Below, one piece after another: positions 44,061-48,305 of a stretch of 48,305 bases of DNA. The stretch's first letter is position 1. Each line of letters begins with the position of its first letter. Origin of the DNA: an uncultured Bacteroidales bacterium. Lineage in GTDB: Bacteria > Bacteroidota > Bacteroidia > Bacteroidales > FEN-979. Where the stretch lies: contig CAIJYT010000178.1 of the NCBI GenBank assembly GCA_903824935.1, positions 1 to 48,305 of the forward strand. The letters are read 5' to 3'. The notes under the pieces are model-generated. The model did no database searches, was not told where the DNA came from, and was given only the letters and a program-made list of their open reading frames with translations. The translations under genes were made by a program, and so were the position numbers.

Positions 44061-45236
44061 GTGGCAAACTACACTTGGACCGAGTGTCCGAATACCTCAG
44101 ACACCCATCGTTCAATATGTTGTTCCGATGACGGAGTCTATGTCTACGCTGGTTTTGGTGAAAAAATATTCAAAAGTTCTAATTCTGGCGTGAGCTTCAC
44201 CAATATTAGGAGCCTATCCGGTAATTCCTTTGGGATGTGCAGCAGGAATGGGAACGTCGTGTCCTACGCACTAACTTCCGGTCCTGTGTGGGTATCTACT
44301 GACTACGGGTCGAACTGGTCAAATCCAATACCTTACGGACAAGGCTGGCAATCTGCGTGTATGACACCCGATGGTAGTAAAATCTTTCTAACAACCTACA
44401 TATTTTACCCAGTTATCGTAACAACATCGGATATGAATTACCAATACCTATATGAGTTTTATCCAAACCAGACACACGCAATATTTGGAGCATATATTTC
44501 TCCAGACGGTTCCCATTTGGCGTGTTATGACGGCACTTCTTATGTTGAGCGGTACTCATCCGATGGTGGTGCGAGTTGGTCTTACGCCGGGATGTATTAT
44601 GCCTGTCCGACCAGTCAGGCTGTTTCACGGGATGGCACTAGCCGTATTTATGGCGGGAATTGGACTAGCTATTTATGTGGATCGTCGGACTTTGGCGTTA
44701 CTTGGTTCACGATCACTCGTCCTTGGGTTTGGTCACCACAATTTGTTCCCACTAATTTCGCCACAAACGGGGATGGGTCAACCATCATTATGGCTAATGG
44801 GCAGAATCCAGGCGACGTTATGTATTTATCCCGCGACTTTGGAGCTACCTGGGTTGCCACGGCAAGTTCACGTAATTGGACTTCCGTTGCTATCTCATCT
44901 AATGGCGCGGTTGCTTATGCCACCGTTTGGTATGGAAACATTTGGAAGGGCGTACTGGACCCACCTACCATTACCTCTCTTAATAATCCTTCTGGGTTGG
45001 TAGGTGCCACTATTTATGTTTACGGGACGTTGTTCACTGGAGCCACGGCTGTAAGGTTTAATGGTGTCCCCGCCATCTCTTTCGGAGTTAATGCAGACGA
45101 CCTCTTCCACGCGGTTGTCCCGGTAGGTGCGACAACTGGGACAATATCTATTGATGCTCCCAGTGGAACGGCTACAAGCACGGCTGTATTTACGGTGACC
45201 AAGCCCGGCACCTCCAAATTCTTTGAAGTTTTATAG
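44061..45236 (+). CDS. Phage-borne Asp-box beta-propeller with IPT/TIG domain
   Basis: A 391-residue protein starting at GTG 44061, directly after the previous stop. Five Asp-box motifs (S-S/T-D/N-x-G-x-x-W/F) occur: SSNSGVSF, STDYGSNW, SSDGGASW, SSDFGVTW and SRDFGATW, each marking a blade of a sialidase-type propeller. About residues 300-385 form an IPT/TIG immunoglobulin-like domain (PPTITSLNNPSGLVGATI). No sialidase catalytic set (the arginine triad) is obvious, so binding rather than cleavage is more likely. The gene is visibly richer in A and T than its phage neighbours, a sign of recent transfer. It may recognise a host glycan. Confidence 0.8.
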   Translation: MANYTWTECPNTSDTHRSICCSDDGVYVYAGFGEKIFKSSNSGVSFTNIRSLSGNSFGMCSRNGNVVSYALTSGPVWVSTDYGSNWSNPIPYGQGWQSACMTPDGSKIFLTTYIFYPVIVTTSDMNYQYLYEFYPNQTHAIFGAYISPDGSHLACYDGTSYVERYSSDGGASWSYAGMYYACPTSQAVSRDGTSRIYGGNWTSYLCGSSDFGVTWFTITRPWVWSPQFVPTNFATNGDGSTIIMANGQNPGDVMYLSRDFGATWVATASSRNWTSVAISSNGAVAYATVWYGNIWKGVLDPPTITSLNNPSGLVGATIYVYGTLFTGATAVRFNGVPAISFGVNADDLFHAVVPVGATTGTISIDAPSGTATSTAVFTVTKPGTSKFFEVL

Positions 45237-45246
45237 GAGTCCGACC

Positions 45247-45657
45247 ATGTCCATCATTTCCCCCCTCCCCGAAGATCCCCGCCCAGTGGCGGTCTCCCGC
45301 GAGACCCGCACCTACGAGGTCCGCATCATCGTTGGTCGCGGCGAGACCCCTGTGGTTATCGGTTCCCGCGAAGATTACCTACTGGACTCCGCAGGTGTTC
45401 CCATCGCCCCTCCCGCCCGTAGGCACTTCGTACGCAGGGACTTCACCACGGAGTTTCTGGAGGCCAATCCCACGATGGTGGCGCTCATGCAGACCATCGC
45501 AGACACGATGGACGCCTGGGAGGCCGAGGACGTAGTCGCGGCGAACCTAGCCGCTGGCTTATCAGTGACAACAGGCCCCCCAAGTGATGAATACCTAGCG
45601 ATGGTCCGGGCCGCTGCCGCTGCTGCGGTGGTCTCGCCCCCCGTCCTACCCGTCTAG
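45247..45657 (+). CDS. Phage protein of unknown function
   Basis: A 136-residue protein. The ATG at 45247 is preceded by TAGGAG eight bases upstream; a longer frame from 45223 overlaps the propeller gene and is less likely. It has a basic N-terminal half (RETRTYEVRIIVGRG), an acidic helical stretch (TMVALMQTIADTMDAWEAED) and an alanine-rich C-terminus. It lies between the propeller and the peptidase gene, so a tail-fibre assembly or lysis accessory role is possible. Codon use returns to the GC-rich phage pattern. Confidence 0.65.
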   Translation: MSIISPLPEDPRPVAVSRETRTYEVRIIVGRGETPVVIGSREDYLLDSAGVPIAPPARRHFVRRDFTTEFLEANPTMVALMQTIADTMDAWEAEDVVAANLAAGLSVTTGPPSDEYLAMVRAAAAAAVVSPPVLPV

Positions 45658-45677
45658 TCTTCGTCCTGGAGTGATGC

Positions 45678-46091
45678 GTGCAGAGCGGGGATCTCGTCTT
45701 CTTTCATGGGCGCGGGTTCACCAGTTGGATCATCCGCTGGTGGGCCCGCAGTGAGTGGTCGCACGTCGGGGTTCTCTGGGTGGTGCTGGGCGTGCCTCTC
45801 GTAATCGAAACTCGGTTGGGGCTGGGAGTCTCTGTCAGCTCACTTGCCAATCGCCAGATCGACCACCCCACGGTGGTCCCCTCGGGCCGCCAGCTCGACC
45901 TCGACCTCGCTCTCCGTCACTTGGGCCCATGGTATGGGGTGGACGGGGCGGGGCAGGGGGATGCAGAGGCGTTCAGCGACCGGGCAGGCTGGGAGTGCTC
46001 CGAGCTGGCTGCGGCCCTCCTTGGCCTCCAGGAGCGCATTTGCGGGTGGACGACCCAGACCCTATACGAGCGGGTCACTCGGGAGTGGTAG
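45678..46091 (+). CDS. Phage cysteine peptidase of permuted papain (YiiX/NlpC-P60-like) type
   Basis: A 137-residue protein starting at GTG 45678, about seven bases after GGAG. The sequence opens with QSGDLVFFHG. H29 in WSHVGVL, E44 in VIETR and C107 in WECSELAAALL are in the order His, Glu, Cys expected of circularly permuted papain-fold enzymes such as YiiX. Related phage and bacterial enzymes cut peptidoglycan peptides or act on lipoprotein-type substrates. Placed at the end of the late operon, a role in lysis is plausible. Its 3' end overlaps the convergent integrase gene by 17 bases. Confidence 0.7.
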   Translation: MQSGDLVFFHGRGFTSWIIRWWARSEWSHVGVLWVVLGVPLVIETRLGLGVSVSSLANRQIDHPTVVPSGRQLDLDLALRHLGPWYGVDGAGQGDAEAFSDRAGWECSELAAALLGLQERICGWTTQTLYERVTREW

Positions 46092-47286
46092 GGGCCATGG
46101 AAGCCACGATGCTGTCCACCGTGGATGAGGCTGCGATGATTGCGGCCTTGTCATTGAGATGGGTGTAGCGTTTCGTTGTCTGGTAGCTCTTGTGCCCCAG
46201 GAGTTCACCCACCTGGCCGAGGGTCAGACCGTTCGCCAGGGCAGAAGCAGCAAAGGAATGCCTCAGGTCGTGGAGCCTCAGGTCAGGGCATCCCGCTTCC
46301 ATTCGGATAGCTTCCCATAGCTTTTTCGGGTTTTTGACGCCAGTGATTGTGCCATTAGTGCGGGGCAACTGTTCGATCACAAGCATGGCTGCGGGGGGTA
46401 GGTGGATGGTCCGGACATCATCGTCCTGGTCAGTCTTGTGCTCGGTCAGCACGATCTTGTTCCCGTGAAGGTCAGTCCACATGGCCTTCGCGATTTCACC
46501 CTTCCTGGCCCCGGTGAAGATGACCAGATACAGGAAGGCGAGAGAACCGATGTTGTGCTTGTCCAGAGCCTTCTTACGGAATATAGCCTCGATCTTCCTG
46601 GACTCATCGTCGGTCTTATACCTCTTCCGCTTCGTCTCGGGGTTCTTCATTACCCCCGTCGTGAGGTTCTTCGCGCACCACTCCAGTGGAGCGATCCCGA
46701 AGCGGAACATGGTCGAAAGCAGGGCGAGAATCCGGTTCGCCTGGATAGGCCCACTTACCTCCGTGAGCTTCACATGCATGTCGGCTATGAGTCCGAAGTC
46801 CAGGTCAGAAAGCTTCGACATCGCCAACGAATGGAAGCGGGCTTTCGGCGGGGCCTTCTGCCCGGGTTCCGCAGCCGGTGCATGGAAGAATTTTTCCCAC
46901 ACACGCAAGTCCTCCCCTGCGGTTTTCTTATTCCCCCAGATGCGCTTGCGGCACTCAAAAAAGAGGTCGTCCAGCGTGTGCTCGCTCCGGCCCGCTGCCA
47001 TCTTCTGGCTGGGGTCACGACCGGCCCCGATCTCCACCCACATCTCCCCGGCCAGCTTTCTTGCCTGAGACAGGGTGATGGTGCCGTAGTCGCCGAGCTT
47101 GGGCTTCCGCTGGACCCCGGCTTTTGTCCGGTAGTAGAGGTAGAATGTCTTCTTGGTGGCGCCGCACCGTAGGTGGAGCCCCCGCACGTTTGTGTCCCAC
47201 AGCTCCTCCCCGGGGAAGGCTTTCGGGATGTTCTTGTCAGAGAGCGTCAGAGGTTCTTTCTCAGGTAGCACATTGGTAGCAGACAC
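46075..47286 (-). CDS. int: Phage tyrosine integrase, DUF4102 arm-binding type
   Basis: A 403-residue site-specific recombinase starting at GTG 47286. Residues 10-95 form the N-terminal arm-DNA-binding domain of the DUF4102 type (LTLSDKNIPKAFPGEELWD, KKTFYLYYRTKAG, LSQARKLAGEMW). The catalytic set is complete: R261 (TGARKGEI), H339 and R342 (HDLRHSF), H365 (LGHKSYQT) and the nucleophile Y374 (RYTHL). It should integrate the phage at the 3' end of a tRNA-Lys gene, as judged from the tRNA fragment just upstream. Its first codons contain one copy of a 22-bp repeat that recurs beyond the attachment core. Confidence 0.96.
   Translation of the reverse strand: MSATNVLPEKEPLTLSDKNIPKAFPGEELWDTNVRGLHLRCGATKKTFYLYYRTKAGVQRKPKLGDYGTITLSQARKLAGEMWVEIGAGRDPSQKMAAGRSEHTLDDLFFECRKRIWGNKKTAGEDLRVWEKFFHAPAAEPGQKAPPKARFHSLAMSKLSDLDFGLIADMHVKLTEVSGPIQANRILALLSTMFRFGIAPLEWCAKNLTTGVMKNPETKRKRYKTDDESRKIEAIFRKKALDKHNIGSLAFLYLVIFTGARKGEIAKAMWTDLHGNKIVLTEHKTDQDDDVRTIHLPPAAMLVIEQLPRTNGTITGVKNPKKLWEAIRMEAGCPDLRLHDLRHSFAASALANGLTLGQVGELLGHKSYQTTKRYTHLNDKAAIIAASSTVDSIVASMAPTTPE
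47260..47281. repeat. Left 22-bp arm-type repeat of attP
   Basis: This 22-base sequence recurs exactly at 47491-47512. It contains GGTAGCA twice at an 11-base pitch (GGTAGCA-CATT-GGTAGCA), one DNA helical turn, as expected for tandem integrase arm sites. It lies within the first codons of the integrase gene, about 98 bases from the tRNA-derived core. Confidence 0.7.
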
Positions 47287-47378
47287 GGTGGATTACCCCC
47301 AACCCATCGTGAACCTAAGTGATTCATTTATCAAGTGGAGTGATGCGTAGGTGACAACATGAAGGCATTGTCCTCTCA

Positions 47379-47423
47379 CTCTTAATCAGAGGGTCCCCGG
47401 TTCGAGTCCGGGAGGGACCACCA
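47379..47423 (+). other. Phage attachment core: 3' part of tRNA-Lys(CTT)
   Basis: These 45 bases match the 3' portion of a tRNA: anticodon loop CTCTTAA with anticodon CTT (47381-47383), stem TCAGA, variable GGGTC, T arm CCCGG-TTCGAGT-CCGGG, acceptor strand AGGGACC, A and encoded CCA. The sequence 5' of it cannot form the matching acceptor or D arms, and the anticodon stem has a mismatch (TCTCA against TCAGA). It is therefore an attachment core copied from a host tRNA gene, not a functional tRNA. The integrase gene starts 92 bases away. Confidence 0.88.
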
Positions 47424-47431
47424 AAAGGAAG

Positions 47432-47454
47432 GGAGCCACCATATAGGTGGCTCC
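47432..47454. terminator. Hairpin downstream of the attachment core, probable bidirectional terminator
   Basis: GGAGCCACC (47432-47440) pairs perfectly with GGTGGCTCC (47446-47454) around ATATA. T runs follow on both strands (TTTT at 47459-47463 on plus; CCTTCCTTTT on minus). It would end transcription of the minus-strand gene that stops at 47476 before it enters the attachment site. Confidence 0.6.
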
Positions 47455-47475
47455 TGGACTTTTCCGGCATGATTT

Positions 47476-47883
47476 TTAAGCCCCAGGACACTCAGGTAGC
47501 ACATTGGTAGCACCCGAGCCAGCCGCAGAGTCTACCTCGGGGATCAGCAGAATCATCTCGGTGGCCAGGTATGCCGTCAGGTAGGCCAGGGGTTCGTCGT
47601 TGGTCTGGCTCACCCGCACCCTGCACGTCTTGAGCACCATCCAGGCCATGTGGACAGCTTCGTGGATGGCAATGGGCGCCCCACCCTCGAAGACACACAT
47701 CAGCCTGTGGTTGCCCCCGCTGGCGTCGGTGACGGTGTAGCACACCCCCCGGCAGTCATCCAGGTTGGTGTCCTCACCCTTGATGGTGCTCACCGAGCGG
47801 ATGAAAGCCTTGCCCTCCTCCCGGTCGGTGACCAGGTAGACATCCACGTCGTAGACCGGGATGGTCTTGCAGAGGATGGTCAT
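47476..47883 (-). CDS. Phage protein with HEAVH zinc-peptidase-like motif
   Basis: A 135-residue protein with H74-E-A-V-H78 and a possible third ligand E97 in NDEPLAYLTAYL. Small phage proteins with this HExxH...E layout are common and unassigned. No signal peptide is visible. Its last codons (ATNVLPE) lie in the right copy of the 22-bp repeat and so repeat the N-terminal ATNVLPE of the integrase. It lies beyond the attachment core, so it belongs to the other arm of the phage genome. Confidence 0.7.
   Translation of the reverse strand: MTILCKTIPVYDVDVYLVTDREEGKAFIRSVSTIKGEDTNLDDCRGVCYTVTDASGGNHRLMCVFEGGAPIAIHEAVHMAWMVLKTCRVRVSQTNDEPLAYLTAYLATEMILLIPEVDSAAGSGATNVLPECPGA
47491..47512. repeat. 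Right 22-bp arm-type repeat of attP
   Basis: Exact second copy of the repeat at 47260-47281, in the same orientation, 67 bases past the end of the attachment core. It encodes ATNVLPE near the C-terminus of the HEAVH protein when read on the minus strand. The same repeat on both sides of the core is expected only in attP of a free or circular phage. Confidence 0.7.
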
Positions 47884-47982
47884 GCTGCCCCCTGTTCGTT
47901 TTTCAGCCTTGTACCCGGAACGTGAACACGACCGCTTGTCAGGAAAGAGGTGTAGTTTTCCTGACAGAACCCCTCGCCGTGA

Positions 47983-48171
47983 TCACTCATCAAGATCTTC
48001 TTTCTCAACGGAATAGCCGAGGGCCCGCAGCCCCGGCAAAATGACATCGTCCAAAAGCTGGGGCCAGGAGCAGTGCCCTGAAATGTCAGAGGTGTAGGTC
48101 GTCCTGATCCCGTCCCCCGTGCGGACCAGGATGAACGTGGTGAGGGCAGGGGGTTCCAGGGGATGGGTCAT
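47983..48171 (-). CDS. Small phage protein of unknown function
   Basis: A 62-residue protein. The ATG at 48171 is chosen because it overlaps the stop of the preceding gene (ATGA); a longer frame from 48267 begins inside that gene. The sequence (TTFILVRTGDGIRTTYTSD, LPGLRALGYSVEKEDLDE) has a beta-rich first half and an acidic helical end; I do not recognise it. It is in the rightward, probably early or regulatory, part of the phage. Confidence 0.55.
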   Translation of the reverse strand: MTHPLEPPALTTFILVRTGDGIRTTYTSDISGHCSWPQLLDDVILPGLRALGYSVEKEDLDE

Positions 48172-48305
48172 TCGTGCCCCCGCACCTTCGCCGGAGACTC
48201 GACCTCGAAGTAACGACGCCTCTCGACGGAGAAGTTCCGGACCAAATCTTCCCCGGCGATCTCCCACGAAACGATCAGGCCGCCCAGTGCAGGCTGGCCG
48301 CCGAG
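48168..48305 (-). CDS. Phage protein, C-terminal end only (cut by the right edge)
   Basis: A frame open from the right edge encodes 45 residues (ALGGLIVSWEIAGEDLVRNF, RRRYFEVESPAKVRGHE at its end) and stops with TGA overlapping the ATG of the next small gene. The overlap and codon use support it as a real gene. The visible part does not identify a family; its start lies outside the window. Confidence 0.5.
   Translation of the reverse strand, partial: LGGQPALGGLIVSWEIAGEDLVRNFSVERRRYFEVESPAKVRGHE

Noticed and set aside
47346-47423. A complete tRNA-Lys gene
   Set aside because: Only the part from the anticodon loop to CCA fits. The upstream sequence cannot pair with the acceptor strand AGGGACC, no D arm is present and the anticodon stem has a mismatch.
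36074-48305. An integrated prophage in the Bacteroidetes chromosome
   Set aside because: The left boundary cuts a structural gene with no attachment site, and the tRNA core has arm repeats on both sides as in attP. A chimeric join explains both.

Overview
The window joins two unrelated pieces of DNA. Positions 1 to about 36,100 are moderate-GC chromosomal DNA that I read as coming from an anaerobic member of the Bacteroidetes. The main evidence is four promoters with the Bacteroidetes-type TAnnTTTG minus-7 element, three exact and one with a mismatch; the taxonomic call is an inference. From about 36,100 to the right end the DNA is much richer in GC and carries the late and integration genes of a temperate tailed phage. 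The change is abrupt. It falls inside an ORF whose first nine codons read like the start of a flavoprotein and whose remainder is phage protein, so the most likely explanation is a chimeric assembly.

Region 1 (1-10.7 kb) is housekeeping. It holds a membrane O-acyltransferase with a partner cut by the left edge, glycine decarboxylase gcvP, an esterase, and a minus-strand sulfur amino acid and threonine group: a MetZ-like sulfhydrylase, thrC, thrH and a methionine-gamma-lyase-like enzyme.

Region 2 (10.7-35.9 kb) is the striking part: twenty closely spaced minus-strand genes that encode anaerobic benzoyl-CoA degradation almost completely. In transcription order they are: ATP-dependent class I benzoyl-CoA reductase bcrCBAD; a fused ADP-forming acyl-CoA synthetase; a PanE-like reductase; the ring-modifying enzymes had, oah and dch; a second BcrB/HgdB-type protein with its own ATPase activator; a thiolase; a 3-hydroxyacyl-CoA dehydrogenase/enoyl-CoA hydratase fusion; glutaryl-CoA dehydrogenase; two molybdenum-cofactor accessory genes (mocA, xdhC); a 4-hydroxybenzoyl-CoA reductase made of a fused HcrC-HcrA protein plus HcrB; an SDR reductase; and a second thiolase. 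Together they can convert 4-hydroxybenzoyl-CoA to benzoyl-CoA, reduce and open the ring to 3-hydroxypimelyl-CoA, and carry it through glutaryl-CoA and crotonyl-CoA to acetyl-CoA, with the ADP-forming synthetase able to recover ATP. An aromatic acid:CoA ligase of the usual AMP-forming type and the ferredoxin system that feeds the reductase are not in the window.

Region 3 (36.1-48.3 kb) holds phage tail and tail-fibre genes, including one AT-rich beta-propeller gene, a cell-wall peptidase of permuted papain type, a tyrosine integrase, and a tRNA-Lys 3'-end attachment core flanked on both sides by matching repeats that look like integrase arm sites. It ends with three small minus-strand genes of unknown role, the last cut by the right edge. 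No stretch longer than 300 bases lacks a gene. No CRISPR array, insertion sequence, rRNA or complete tRNA gene was seen.
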